Source of the DNA: Pseudomonadota bacterium
GTDB taxonomy: Bacteria > Pseudomonadota > Alphaproteobacteria > UBA828
Length of the DNA stretch: 62,612 nucleotides
NCBI GenBank assembly: GCA_027624955.1
Contig: JAQBTG010000019.1
Coordinates: 1 to 62,612 of the forward strand
Direction of reading: 5' to 3'
Shown: piece by piece, positions 19,372 through 28,501 of the stretch
Numbering within the stretch: position 1 is the first letter of the stretch
Layout of the letters: each line of letters begins with the position of its first letter
Position numbers and translations under genes: made by a program
Notes under the pieces: generated by a model
What the model saw: the letters and a program-made list of their open reading frames with translations, nothing else
Databases searched by the model: none
What the model was told of the DNA's origin: nothing

Positions 19372-20664
19372 ATGTCGAATGTTGCGGTCGTCGGCGCCCA
19401 GTGGGGCGACGAAGGCAAGGGCAAGATTGTCGATTGGTTGTCGGAGCGGGCCGATGTGGTGGTGCGATTCCAGGGCGGCCATAATGCCGGCCACACATTG
19501 GTCATCGACGGCAAGGTGTTCAAATTGAGCCTGCTACCGTCCGGCGTTGTGCGCGGCGGCAAACTTTCCGTGATCGGCAACGGTGTGGTGGTGGACCCCT
19601 GGGCGCTCAAGCGCGAGATCGAAGAAATTTCTAGCAAGGGCGTGGAGATTACCCCTGAAAACCTCCTGATCGCCGAGAATGCCTGCCTTATCTTGCCACT
19701 GCACCGCGAGTTGGATCAGGCGCGCGAAGCAGCACGTGGTGGCCAAACCATCGGCACCACAGGGCGCGGCATCGGCCCCGCCTATGAGGATAAAGTGGGG
19801 CGGCGCGCGATACGAATGTGCGACCTAAGCTCGTTGGCGGCGCTCGACGCGCGTATGGATGAGTTGCTGTTGCACCATAACGCTTTGCGCCGGGGGTTCG
19901 GCATCGCCGACGTCGATGAGGCAGCTCTGAGAGCCGAACTGGGCGCCGTGGCACCGCATGTTTTGCAATATTCCGGCGCGGTATGGCGCCGCCTCGACAG
20001 TGTGCGGCGATCCGGCAAGCGCATCCTGTTCGAGGGCGCGCAGGGCGCCATGCTTGATATCGATCACGGCACATACCCCTATGTCACATCTTCCAACACC
20101 GTTGCCGGGCAGGCGGCGGCGGGTAGCGGCATGGGGCCGGGCACGATCGGCTATGTGCTGGGTATCACCAAGGCCTATACCACGCGAGTTGGTTCGGGCC
20201 CGTTTCCGACCGAGCTGAAAGATGCGGTGGGGCAGGGCCTCGGCGAGCGCGGCCATGAGTTTGGCACGGTCACCGGCCGGCGGCGGCGCTGTGGCTGGTT
20301 CGACGCAGTGATGGTGCGCCAAGCGGTCAAGATCGGTGGCATCAAGGGCATCGCGCTGACCAAGCTGGATGTGCTGGACGGTATGGAAGAACTCAAAGTC
20401 TGCACTGCCTACAAGGTTAACGGCCAAGAGATCGATCATTTGCCGTCCCAGGCCGCACAACAGGCCGAGGCGGAGCCGGTTTATGAGAGCTTCGACGGCT
20501 GGCAACAGAGCACCCGAGGCGCGCGCTCCTGGGCGGAACTGCCGGCCAGCGCGGTAAAATATATTCGCCGCATCGAAGAACTGATCGAGGCGCCGGTGGC
20601 GCTCCTGTCCACCAGCCCCGAGCGCGACGATACGATCTTGGTTCAGGATCCCTTCGACGATTGA
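19372..20664 (+). CDS. purA: Adenylosuccinate synthetase
   Basis: 430 residues, normal length. It catalyses the GTP-dependent joining of IMP and aspartate to adenylosuccinate, the first step from IMP to AMP. The signature [16 protein letters not shown] (residues 8-23), the catalytic His in [10 protein letters not shown] (about 41), [14 protein letters not shown] (about 127), the IMP loop [15 protein letters not shown] and the GTP-binding TKLDVLDG are all present. It is probably cotranscribed with hisZ. Confidence 0.97.
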   Translation: MSNVAVVGAQWGDEGKGKIVDWLSERADVVVRFQGGHNAGHTLVIDGKVFKLSLLPSGVVRGGKLSVIGNGVVVDPWALKREIEEISSKGVEITPENLLIAENACLILPLHRELDQAREAARGGQTIGTTGRGIGPAYEDKVGRRAIRMCDLSSLAALDARMDELLLHHNALRRGFGIADVDEAALRAELGAVAPHVLQYSGAVWRRLDSVRRSGKRILFEGAQGAMLDIDHGTYPYVTSSNTVAGQAAAGSGMGPGTIGYVLGITKAYTTRVGSGPFPTELKDAVGQGLGERGHEFGTVTGRRRRCGWFDAVMVRQAVKIGGIKGIALTKLDVLDGMEELKVCTAYKVNGQEIDHLPSQAAQQAEAEPVYESFDGWQQSTRGARSWAELPASAVKYIRRIEELIEAPVALLSTSPERDDTILVQDPFDD

Positions 20665-20729
20665 GCGCAGACGCGGCGCGGCGAATGTCCTTATACTGAC
20701 GCGTCATAATTTGCGTGGATTGAAAACCG

Positions 20730-21974
20730 ATGGTTGGAGAGAACAGCGTGGGTGTCGGCGCGGAAGCCGGCGGGCCATTGACCGGCTTTAGGATTGTCGA
20801 CCTGACCACCATGATCTCGGGTCCGTTCGCCACCATGATGCTGGGCGATCAGGGTGCCGATGTGATCAAAGTGGAGGCGTTCAGCGGCGACCATGTGCGC
20901 GCCGGCGGTCATCGGTCAGGCGGGCTCGCAGCGAGCTTCCTCAACAACAACCGTAACAAGCGCTCGATTGCCATCAATCTGAAGAACCCAGACGGGCGCG
21001 AGATTTTGTTGCGCCTTGCCGCCAGCGCCGATGTTTTTGTTCAAAATTTTCGCCCCGGTGTGGTTGAGCGCCTGGGCGTGGGTGAAGCCGATGTCCGCGC
21101 GGTAGGGCCCGATATTGTCTATGTTTCGCTCAACGGATTCGGCGAAAGCGGGCCTTATGCCGCCAAGCCGGTCTATGATCCGATTATCCAGGCGGTATCA
21201 GGCCTCGCCTCCGTCCAGGGCGGCTCGGACGACAACCCGCCGCGCCTGGTGCGCACGATCCTGCCCGATAAGCTGACCGCCGTCACCGCCTCCCAGGCGA
21301 TCACCGCGGCTCTGCTGGCGCGCGAGCGCAGCGGCCAAGGCCAGCATGTCCGCCTCTCCATGCTCGATGCCGTGATGGCTTTTCTATGGTCTTCCGATAT
21401 GGGCGGCCAAACTTTCGTTGATAATCCTGTGAGCGCCCAGCGCGCCGCCAGTTTCATTGACCTGATTTACAGCACCCTGGACGGCCATATCAGCGTCGCG
21501 GTGATGAGCGACCGCGAATGGCATGCTCTTATTCAGGCGCTCGAACGGCCCGAATGGTTGGAAGACCCGCGCTTCACCACACCGGCATTGCGCGATCAAA
21601 ATATCGACGCCCGCCTGTCGCTCATCCAGGAAGTGCTCAAAACCCGCACCAACGCCGACTGGCTGGAGCGCTTGGAGGCGGCAGGCGTGCCGTGCGCACC
21701 GGCGCTAACGCGGAACGAGCTGATCCAGCACGAACAGGTGGCGGCGAGCGGCATTCTCGTCGAGAGCGACCATCCTCATGCCGGGCGCTTGCGTCAGGCG
21801 CGCCCCGCCGCGCGCTTCGATATGATGCCGGCCGACATTCGCCGTGGTGCGCCACTGCTGGGCGAACACACGGATGAAATCCTCGGCGAAATCGGCGTCG
21901 GCCCGGATCGCATCGCCGCGCTTCGCGCCGCCGGTGTGATCGCCGGTGCGATCGGTGACGTGACCAATGGCTGA
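20730..21974 (+). CDS. CaiB/BaiF family CoA transferase (class III)
   Basis: 414 residues with the interlocked-fold signature of family III CoA transferases: FRIVDLTTMISGPFATMMLGDQGADVIKVE near the N-terminus can be split into the standard strand and loop; the catalytic Asp is in KPVYDPIIQAVSG (about 150); and GQGQHVRLSMLDAVM (about 205) follows. These enzymes move CoA between carboxylic acids (for example succinyl-CoA to another acid). The gene precedes a biotin-dependent carboxyltransferase subunit by 9 bases, so the two probably act on the same acyl-CoA. Substrate unknown. Confidence 0.88.
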   Translation: MVGENSVGVGAEAGGPLTGFRIVDLTTMISGPFATMMLGDQGADVIKVEAFSGDHVRAGGHRSGGLAASFLNNNRNKRSIAINLKNPDGREILLRLAASADVFVQNFRPGVVERLGVGEADVRAVGPDIVYVSLNGFGESGPYAAKPVYDPIIQAVSGLASVQGGSDDNPPRLVRTILPDKLTAVTASQAITAALLARERSGQGQHVRLSMLDAVMAFLWSSDMGGQTFVDNPVSAQRAASFIDLIYSTLDGHISVAVMSDREWHALIQALERPEWLEDPRFTTPALRDQNIDARLSLIQEVLKTRTNADWLERLEAAGVPCAPALTRNELIQHEQVAASGILVESDHPHAGRLRQARPAARFDMMPADIRRGAPLLGEHTDEILGEIGVGPDRIAALRAAGVIAGAIGDVTNG

Positions 21975-21983
21975 GCGCTTCGC

Positions 21984-23528
21984 ATGAGCTGGCAAGAAGA
22001 AATCGATGAGCTGGCGCGGAAACGGGCGATCGCTCAGGAGCAGGGCGGCGCGGACAGCGTGGCCCGCCAGCACGCCAAAGGCCGTCTTACGGTGCGCGAG
22101 CGCGTGGAAACCTTGCTCGATGAAGGAAGTTTCGAGGAAATGGGTGGCGCCGCAGGCGTTGCCGAGCGCGATGAAGACGGCGCGTTAACCGGCTTCACGC
22201 CGGCAAACTACGTGCTTGGCTTCGGCACGCTCGATGGCCGGCGCTGCATTGTCGGTGGTGAGGATTTTACGCTTAGGGGCGGCTCGCCCAACGAAGCGGG
22301 ATTGCGCAAGAGCGTCTATGCCGAAAGTCTCGCCTGCCAATACCGCGTGCCGCTCATCCGCCTGCATGAAGGTGGCGGCGGCAGTGTTGCCGGCGCCGGC
22401 TCCAAGACTGTTGGAGACCCACCTTACACGCCGCCGCGTTTCCGCTCGGTGGCACAGGCTTTGTCGATGGTGCCGGTGGCTTCAGCGGCGCTCGGCCCAG
22501 TGGCGGGCCTGCCGGCATCGCGCTTGGTCGCGTCGCATTTTTCGGTGATGACGGCGGAATCTCAGGTGCTGGTCGCCGGCCCCGCCGTCGTCGAGCGCGC
22601 GCTCAAGCAGAAAAATACCAAGGAGGAACTTGGCGGTGCCGCCGTCCATACGCGCAATGGCGTGGTCGATAATATCGCCGCGGACGAGGCCGATGCGCTG
22701 GCGCAGGTCCGCCGCTTTCTCAGCTATATGCCGCAGAATGTGTGGCAGGTCGCGGAACCGGCGCCGTGCGACGATCCGCCGTCCCGGCGCGAAGAGGATT
22801 TGCTTTCGATCGTGCCGCGCAACCGGCGCAAACTATTTGATATGCGCGCGCTCCTGGCGATGGTGGTGGACAGCGGCTCGTTGTTTGAGATGGGGCGCTT
22901 CTATGGCCGCGGCCAGATTACTGCGCTGGCACGCCTCGGCGGCCAGCCCATCGGCATCCTTTCAAATGACAGCTATCATTTGGCCGGCGCGATGACGGCG
23001 GAAGGGGCGCAGAAGGCGCGGCGCTTTATCGACCTTTGCGATAGTTTCCATTTGCCGGTCGTGAGCTTCGTCGATGAACCCGGGTTTATGATTGGCGCCG
23101 CCGCCGAAGCGGCAGGAACCATCCGTTACGGCACGGCGACGGTGCTTGCGGTAGCGAGCTGCCAAGTGCCATGGGCGTCGGTGATCGTACGCAAATCCTT
23201 CGGCGTCGCGGCGGCGGCGCATTACGCGACGGACGCCTATGTCGTCTCCTGGCCATCGGCAGAAACCGGCGCGGTGCCGGCGGAAGGTGGGGTCGCGGTG
23301 GCATTCGGCAGGGATATCGCCGCCTCCGAGAATCCCGAAGCACGGCGCCAGGAACTGGAAAAGCAAATGATGCGGCGCCAATCCACCGCGCCGCGCGCCG
23401 AATCCTTCTCGCTGCACGACATGATCGATCCGCGCGACACCAGGCCGCTCCTCTGCGCCTGGGTCGAGCGTGTGCGCCCGCTATTGCCCGGCCTGGCCGG
23501 GCCGAGAGGATTCATGTATCGCCCGTGA
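21984..23528 (+). CDS. Acyl-CoA carboxylase carboxyltransferase (beta) subunit
   Basis: 514 residues, the length of propionyl-, methylcrotonyl- or geranyl-CoA carboxylase beta chains. The two crotonase-like lobes are visible: the N-lobe with VRERVETLLDEGSFEEMGG, GGEDFTLRGGS and RLHEGGGGSVAG, and the C-lobe with LLAMVVDSGSLFEMGRFYG, FVDEPGFMIGAAAEAAGTIR and the late VIVRKSFGVAAAAH. It transfers carboxylate from biotin to an acyl-CoA. No biotin carboxylase or biotin carrier gene is adjacent, so the partner must be encoded elsewhere. Substrate specificity is not readable by eye. Confidence 0.85.
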   Translation: MSWQEEIDELARKRAIAQEQGGADSVARQHAKGRLTVRERVETLLDEGSFEEMGGAAGVAERDEDGALTGFTPANYVLGFGTLDGRRCIVGGEDFTLRGGSPNEAGLRKSVYAESLACQYRVPLIRLHEGGGGSVAGAGSKTVGDPPYTPPRFRSVAQALSMVPVASAALGPVAGLPASRLVASHFSVMTAESQVLVAGPAVVERALKQKNTKEELGGAAVHTRNGVVDNIAADEADALAQVRRFLSYMPQNVWQVAEPAPCDDPPSRREEDLLSIVPRNRRKLFDMRALLAMVVDSGSLFEMGRFYGRGQITALARLGGQPIGILSNDSYHLAGAMTAEGAQKARRFIDLCDSFHLPVVSFVDEPGFMIGAAAEAAGTIRYGTATVLAVASCQVPWASVIVRKSFGVAAAAHYATDAYVVSWPSAETGAVPAEGGVAVAFGRDIAASENPEARRQELEKQMMRRQSTAPRAESFSLHDMIDPRDTRPLLCAWVERVRPLLPGLAGPRGFMYRP

Positions 23529-23536
23529 CGCCGGCG

Positions 23537-24526
23537 TTATTCCCGTCCCGCCGCGAGAAGTGCCTGCATGTCGGCCGGCGGCTCGCTGGTAAATTTTACA
23601 TATTCGCCGCTCACCGGATGCTTGAAGGCCAGGCGAAAGGCATGCAGTGCTTGGCGTTGCCAACCTTCCAGAGCAGCGGCCGCATTTGGCGGCAGCGCAT
23701 TGGCCGAACCGCGCCGCCGGCCGCCATATAGCTGGTCACCCACCACGGTATGGCCATGCGCTGTCAAATGGACGCGGATCTGGTGGGTGCGGCCGGTCTC
23801 GAGCCGGCATTCCACCAAGCTCCAGCAGCTATTGGCCAAATGTTCGCGCACCTTGTAATGGGTGAGAGCCGTGCGCCCGCCGCGCGTCACGATTGCCATT
23901 TTCTTGCGGTTTTTCGGGCTACGGCCGATATTGCCCTCGATCTTGCCGGCGGCCGGGGAGGGTGAGCCCCATACCAGGGCGAGATAGGCGCGCTCCAAAT
24001 CATGCGCCGCGAATAATTTGCTGAGCCCGGCATGCGCGGCATCGTTTTTGGCCGCCACCAGAAGGCCGCTGGTGTCTTTGTCGAGTCGGTGCACAATGCC
24101 GGGCCGGCGCACGCCGCCGATGCCGGACAGGCTGGCGCCGCAATGGGCGACCAAGGCGTTCACCAATGTTCTGTCGGGATTGCCGGCCGCCGGATGCACA
24201 ACCAGCCCAGCCGGCTTGTCAACCACGATCAGGTCGTCATCTTCATAGTGAATGTCGAGCGCCATCGCCTGCGGCTCTGGGGCCAGTTCGCTGCTGGCTT
24301 CCGGCACCGTCAATTCGATTTCCGCCCCGGGTTTGACCCGGTATGCCGGCTCGGCTATCGTCTCGCCGCCGACGCGCACATGGCCGCTTTCGATCAATCC
24401 CTTGAGGCGCGTGCGTGAGATATCGGGCAGCGCGGCTGCCAGAAATTTGTCGAGACGTGCGCGCTCGTCTCCGGCGCGCAGGCGGTATAAGGTTTCTCCC
24501 ACATTCGGCATGGCCGATTTCACCAT
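23537..24526 (-). CDS. rluD: RluA/RluD family pseudouridine synthase
   Basis: 329 residues. It has an N-terminal S4 RNA-binding domain (about 15-80: RLDKFLAAALPDISRTRLKG) and a catalytic domain with the diagnostic HRLDKDTSGLLV (Asp at about 147), VDKPAGLVVHPAAG before it and ETGRTHQIRVHL (about 235) after. RluD modifies U1911, U1915 and U1917 in helix 69 of 23S rRNA; RluA and RluC relatives share these motifs, so the exact target is inferred. An internal ATG at 24511 (MPNVGETLYRL) may be the true start, since the first codon is only 20 bases from the divergent gene. Confidence 0.88.
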   Translation of the reverse strand: MVKSAMPNVGETLYRLRAGDERARLDKFLAAALPDISRTRLKGLIESGHVRVGGETIAEPAYRVKPGAEIELTVPEASSELAPEPQAMALDIHYEDDDLIVVDKPAGLVVHPAAGNPDRTLVNALVAHCGASLSGIGGVRRPGIVHRLDKDTSGLLVAAKNDAAHAGLSKLFAAHDLERAYLALVWGSPSPAAGKIEGNIGRSPKNRKKMAIVTRGGRTALTHYKVREHLANSCWSLVECRLETGRTHQIRVHLTAHGHTVVGDQLYGGRRRGSANALPPNAAAALEGWQRQALHAFRLAFKHPVSGEYVKFTSEPPADMQALLAAGRE

Positions 24527-24546
24527 AGCGAGCCGGTTGGACTCAA

Positions 24547-24927
24547 ATGATTCCCATTTCCATTCTCAGAATTGCCGTCATTGTCATGGGCGTTTTGATT
24601 GTTGCCGGCTTGGTGGTAATCGGCGTCAAGATTTTGCAAAAATCCAAGGAAGCGGCAGTATCCTTGAGCGGCGGAGCAGCTAAGGTATCTGCGGACGCGC
24701 CTGCGCCCTCGCCGGCACTCTCGCCGGCACTGAGGGCGACGCAGTTTCGCGTTAGCATCGAACAGCTCGGGCTTGGGTCGAATGCGCGCCTCCTGAGCAT
24801 GGATGTGGAAGGCGGCAGGCTGGTGCTCCATGTCCAGAGCGGCGGGGCAGGCGGGCGCGTGTTGATCGTCGATCTCAATAGCGGTGCCGTGCTCGGTGAG
24901 ATTGCCCTGCCGCCGCCGCTTCAATAA
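24547..24927 (+). CDS. DUF6476-like small membrane-anchored protein
   Basis: 126 residues: a single N-terminal membrane helix (about 6-28: RIAVIVMGVLIVAGLVVIGV), a short Ala/Pro-rich linker and a C-terminal beta-rich part ending SGAVLGEIALPPP. It sits head-to-head with rluD, an arrangement I recall for the DUF6476 family in alphaproteobacteria. Function unknown; the fold suggests a membrane-tethered periplasmic or cytoplasmic beta domain. A JAMM peptidase gene follows after 20 bases. Confidence 0.6.
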   Translation: MIPISILRIAVIVMGVLIVAGLVVIGVKILQKSKEAAVSLSGGAAKVSADAPAPSPALSPALRATQFRVSIEQLGLGSNARLLSMDVEGGRLVLHVQSGGAGGRVLIVDLNSGAVLGEIALPPPLQ

Positions 24928-24947
24928 CGCATCCTGTTCCGGGCACC

Positions 24948-25415
24948 ATGCTACTGCTCAAGCCTCTGGATTTGAAACAGATCGCCGATCACGCCGAGGC
25001 GGATTATCCGAGAGAGGCGTGCGGTCTGTTGCTGGGCTTTCAGCGTGCCGATGGGCATATCGAAGTGACCCAGGTGGCCGCGAGCAAAAATATGGCAGCG
25101 CCGGGGCTTAATGACCGTTTTGAGGTCGATCCCGAATTGCGCCTCCGGTTGATGCGCCAAGCGCGTGACTCGGTGCCGGTTGGCGCGGAGGGCGCGGGGC
25201 GCGGCATCATCGGCCATTATCATTCCCATCCGGACGGTAGCGCACGGCCTTCCGCTACCGATCTCGCGATGGCGTGGGAGCCGGGCCTGGTGTGGTTGGT
25301 AACTGCCGTGGTCGCCGGCCAGGCGGTGCAATCAACGGCGCATCTGCTGTCTGAAGGCGGCACCCGTTTCAACGATATCGGGCTCGACTGTTTGCCCGCC
25401 GGCAACGAGGCTTAA
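24948..25415 (+). CDS. M67 (JAMM/Mov34) metallopeptidase
   Basis: 155 residues forming one JAB1/MPN domain. The zinc site is complete: Glu in REACGLLLG (about 24) and HYHSHPDGSARPSATD (His-x-His and Asp at about 88-103). Bacterial proteins of this type cleave C-terminal extensions from ubiquitin-like sulphur carriers (as with QbsD or Mec+) or act alone with unknown targets. No ThiS/MoaD-like protein is nearby. It is closely followed by a threonine aldolase gene (11 bases), so the two are probably cotranscribed. Confidence 0.85.
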   Translation: MLLLKPLDLKQIADHAEADYPREACGLLLGFQRADGHIEVTQVAASKNMAAPGLNDRFEVDPELRLRLMRQARDSVPVGAEGAGRGIIGHYHSHPDGSARPSATDLAMAWEPGLVWLVTAVVAGQAVQSTAHLLSEGGTRFNDIGLDCLPAGNEA

Positions 25416-25426
25416 GGAACAGAGAT

Positions 25427-26494
25427 ATGGATTTTCGCAGCGATAATGTCGCCAGCGTGGCCGAGGAAATCATGGACGCCATCGCCGCTGCCAATGTTGG
25501 CACGGCGTCAGGCTATGGTGATGACGACATCAGTCAGGGCCTGCATCCAGCCTATTCGGAGTTGTTCGAAACCGAGGTACGGGTCTTTCCGGTGCTCACC
25601 GGCACTATAGCCAATGCGCTCTCGGCCTCGGTGTTGAGCCCGCCTTGGGGCGCGATTTATGCCGAAGCCGATTCGCATATCGCCCAAGACGAATGCGGCG
25701 CGCCAGAATTGTTCACCGGCGGTGCCAAATTGGTCGCGCTCCAAGGCCGGGATGGCAAAATTCCCGCGGAGGAGTTGCGCCGGCGTTTAGCAAATTCGGG
25801 CAAGGGCTTCGTCCATTCGGCCCAGCCGGCGGCGTTCAGCATTACCCAGACCAGCGAAGCTGGCGCGGTCTATTCCGCCCAGGAAATTTCTGAACTCAGC
25901 GCTATCGCCAAGGATGCCGGTCTCGGCGTGCATATGGACGGTGCGCGGTTCGCCAATGCGGTGGCGGCGTTGAACGCCGGCAACGAGACCGTTAGCCCTG
26001 CCGATCTGACCTGGCGCGCCGGCGTCGACGTGCTGTCTTTTGGCGCCACCAAGAACGGCGCGCTTGGCGCCGAGGCGATTATTCTGTTCCGCACCGATCT
26101 GGCCGAGGAAATGATGTTCCGCCACAAGCGGGCCGGGCAGTTGGCGTCCAAGATGCGCTATATCTCGGCCCAGCTGGCGGCCTATATCGAAGACGGGTTA
26201 TGGCTTCGTCTGGCGGATCACGCCAACCGCATGTGTGCCGACTTGGCCGCAGGGTTGGGTGCCCTCGACAGTGTTCGGCTGGACGTATTCGGCGGCGCCA
26301 ACGAACTGTTCGTGGAACTGCCTGGTGAGGCGGTGTTGGCACTCCGGCAAGAAGGTTTCAAATTCTACGATTGGCCTGAAACCCTTGCCGCCGGGGCGGA
26401 CCGGCGCAGCACCATCCGCCTCGTCACCCGCCATGACACCAGCCTGGCCGAAGTGGACGGTATGATTGCCGCGGTGAAGCGCCTGGCTGGTTAG
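25427..26494 (+). CDS. ltaE: Low-specificity L-threonine aldolase
   Basis: A 355-residue PLP enzyme of fold type I that splits L-threonine or L-allo-threonine into glycine and acetaldehyde. It starts MDFRSDNVASVAEEIMDA; PLP contacts include TGTIANALSAS (about 63) and HMDGARFANA (about 167), and the Schiff-base Lys is in SFGATKNGALGAE (about 205). Length is normal. The stop overlaps by 4 bases with the stop of the convergent deaminase gene. Confidence 0.88.
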   Translation: MDFRSDNVASVAEEIMDAIAAANVGTASGYGDDDISQGLHPAYSELFETEVRVFPVLTGTIANALSASVLSPPWGAIYAEADSHIAQDECGAPELFTGGAKLVALQGRDGKIPAEELRRRLANSGKGFVHSAQPAAFSITQTSEAGAVYSAQEISELSAIAKDAGLGVHMDGARFANAVAALNAGNETVSPADLTWRAGVDVLSFGATKNGALGAEAIILFRTDLAEEMMFRHKRAGQLASKMRYISAQLAAYIEDGLWLRLADHANRMCADLAAGLGALDSVRLDVFGGANELFVELPGEAVLALRQEGFKFYDWPETLAAGADRRSTIRLVTRHDTSLAEVDGMIAAVKRLAG

Positions 26495-26949
26495 TCGCCC
26501 GAAAAATCCTCAAGTTCAACAACGCCAACACCGGCTTCCGCGAACATGGTGCGGGCGAGTTTGATCTGCGCCGCCCAGCGCTCGGCGCGTTCAGCATCGG
26601 CGGCGGGCGCAATCACCTCAGCGACGCCGGCCTGAATCAATGTGGCGGCGCATTGCGCGCAGGGCAGCAGCGGCCAGACATAGACGCTGGCGCCATCCAC
26701 CGACGCATTGGCGAACAGCAGCGCATTGCGTTCGGCATGGATGATCATGTCATATTTGACCTCACGGTTTTCCAAACGCTCGGCCAGATCGCTCACCCCG
26801 CGAGCAAATCCGTTAAAGCCGAGTGACAGCACCCGATGCTTTTTGTCGGCAATCACCGCGCCGACCTGGGTTGACGGATCTTTCGACCATTGCGCCACAT
26901 GCTTGGCCAAGCCGAGCAACCGCAAATCCCATTTATCGGGCCGTGTCAT
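26491..26949 (-). CDS. dCMP deaminase-like zinc deaminase
   Basis: 152 residues with the cytidine/deoxycytidylate deaminase fold. Zinc and catalytic residues are in IIHAERNALLFA (His-Ala-Glu, about 70) and LPCAQCAATLI (PCxxC, about 95). The N-terminal KDPSTQVGAVIADKKHRV is typical of dCMP deaminases (ComEB/DCTD type), which convert dCMP to dUMP. The single-domain length fits. It could act on another nucleotide. It is separated by only 12 bases from the peroxidase gene on the same strand, an odd functional pairing. Confidence 0.82.
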   Translation of the reverse strand: MTRPDKWDLRLLGLAKHVAQWSKDPSTQVGAVIADKKHRVLSLGFNGFARGVSDLAERLENREVKYDMIIHAERNALLFANASVDGASVYVWPLLPCAQCAATLIQAGVAEVIAPAADAERAERWAAQIKLARTMFAEAGVGVVELEDFSGD

Positions 26950-26961
26950 AAACCAAACTCC

Positions 26962-28437
26962 TTATTCTCGATTGTATAGGGCGGCGACGGGAAGGCCGCT
27001 CGGGACGCGGGCGGGGACAATGTCGGGCATGCGGTCGGCGAGACCGTCTTCCAGAGTCTTTAGGAAGGCGATCAAGTCGTCGATCTCAGCCTCAGTCAAT
27101 TTAAGGCCGCTGGCAAGAATGTAGGAGACCGAGCTGCGCTTGCCCCGATTCCAGCTATGCGTGCCGTCGGCGTTTTCGGCGTCGGCGAGGTTTAAGGGAT
27201 CGTTATGGTGGCGGATGGCGGCGTGCAGAGTGGTGGCGACGCCATCATGGAAATAGGGCGCGCTGAGCGTGACGTTGCGCAACGGCGGCGTGCGGAATTT
27301 GTAGAGATCGCGTTTGTCTTCGGTGACGTGAAAGCGCCCAAGATCATCCGAGCTGATATTCTTACCGGGGCCGATTTGGCGCACGGCCAATGAATGAAAC
27401 TCGAAATCGCTGAACAGCGGGCCGGAATGGCAGGCGGCGCATTTGCCTTTGCCAAAAAACACCAGCGCGCCCGCTTTGGCACCGTTGGAAATTGCCAGGT
27501 CATCGCCGAGGAGATATTCGTCCCACGGCGTATGCCGCGTGGCGAAGGCGATTTTTTCAAAATGGCCGATGGCGTTGACCAGTTCGACGATGGAGAGCCC
27601 GTCAAGCGAGGTATCGGGGTAGGCGGCGCGCGCGAGGCGGCGGTATTCTTTCTGCCATTCCTTGAGTTCAAGCTCGCCGTCCTCGTCCCTGACGGTTTCA
27701 CTGAGCCGGGGGGCGATGAGCCGCGTGACAAGCGCCTCCTGCACGCGTTTTTGCTGCACCGGACCGCTTGCGCCCGCCCCTGCTTGGGCCAATTCGTTGG
27801 GCAGCTCCGCATGGTCATCGGGAAGGTCGCGGTCTGAGTGGTCGCCGGGCCGGCCCAGCATTTCATCGACACCGGCAATCGGAAACAGCGCCTGCGCGGC
27901 AAGAAGGTTTTCGACGCCGTCGGGGAAGCGGTCTCCCATGGGGGAAGCGAAATAGATCGTCGTATCGTCTTTGTCGTAGGAGCGCGCTTCGCGTATCGCG
28001 TCGTCATCGAATTCGACGCGGCCGTCCCAAAACATGTTGGTCACGGCGGGGTGCCCGCGGTTCCACACATCGGGTGAATTGCGCGGTGTTTCGTTGCCGC
28101 GTCCGCCAGCCAGACGATGTTCGCCGAGCCGCTCGCCATCGACGCCGACCGCAAGCGGTTGCGCGTTCGAGGTGCCGCGAATTGGCAGATGGCAGGTGGC
28201 GCAGGCGACTTCGCGCGCACCACTGAGGACGGGGTCGAAAAAAAGCGCCTGGCCCAAGATGTATTTGGCGTCGATGACGAAAGGCGGACTTTCGAGCGGC
28301 GTTTGCCCGTGCGACGCGATCACAGCGCGCAGCATTTTGTCGTCGACCGATTGCGACAGCGCAACACCCGGCGCGAGCAGCAGCATGAGCAAAGCGGCAA
28401 ATACCGCCGCGCGGGTTTTCGCGCCCCAATTTCTCAT
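26962..28437 (-). CDS. Di-haem cytochrome c peroxidase family protein (MauG-like)
   Basis: 491 residues from MRNWGAKTR, with an N-terminal signal peptide (hydrophobic run and cut near ALSQS). Two haem c motifs are visible: CATCH (about 80, in REVACATCHLPIRG) and CAACH (about 340, in GKGKCAACHSGPLF). These are the CcpA/MauG hallmarks of a periplasmic electron-transfer peroxidase, which reduces H2O2 or oxidises a protein substrate. It is longer than classical CcpA, with extra sequence between the two haems, including an acidic segment (DHSDRDLPDDHAELPN). The ATG at 28437 is chosen because it starts a proper signal peptide. It lies 64 bases downstream of the FecR-like gene, same strand. Confidence 0.85.
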   Translation of the reverse strand: MRNWGAKTRAAVFAALLMLLLAPGVALSQSVDDKMLRAVIASHGQTPLESPPFVIDAKYILGQALFFDPVLSGAREVACATCHLPIRGTSNAQPLAVGVDGERLGEHRLAGGRGNETPRNSPDVWNRGHPAVTNMFWDGRVEFDDDAIREARSYDKDDTTIYFASPMGDRFPDGVENLLAAQALFPIAGVDEMLGRPGDHSDRDLPDDHAELPNELAQAGAGASGPVQQKRVQEALVTRLIAPRLSETVRDEDGELELKEWQKEYRRLARAAYPDTSLDGLSIVELVNAIGHFEKIAFATRHTPWDEYLLGDDLAISNGAKAGALVFFGKGKCAACHSGPLFSDFEFHSLAVRQIGPGKNISSDDLGRFHVTEDKRDLYKFRTPPLRNVTLSAPYFHDGVATTLHAAIRHHNDPLNLADAENADGTHSWNRGKRSSVSYILASGLKLTEAEIDDLIAFLKTLEDGLADRMPDIVPARVPSGLPVAALYNRE

Positions 28438-28501
28438 GTCATATCCGCAGCAGTTTTCGCATGGCAATAAAATGCCATGGCGCGGCCTGCCAATCCAGGC
28501 G

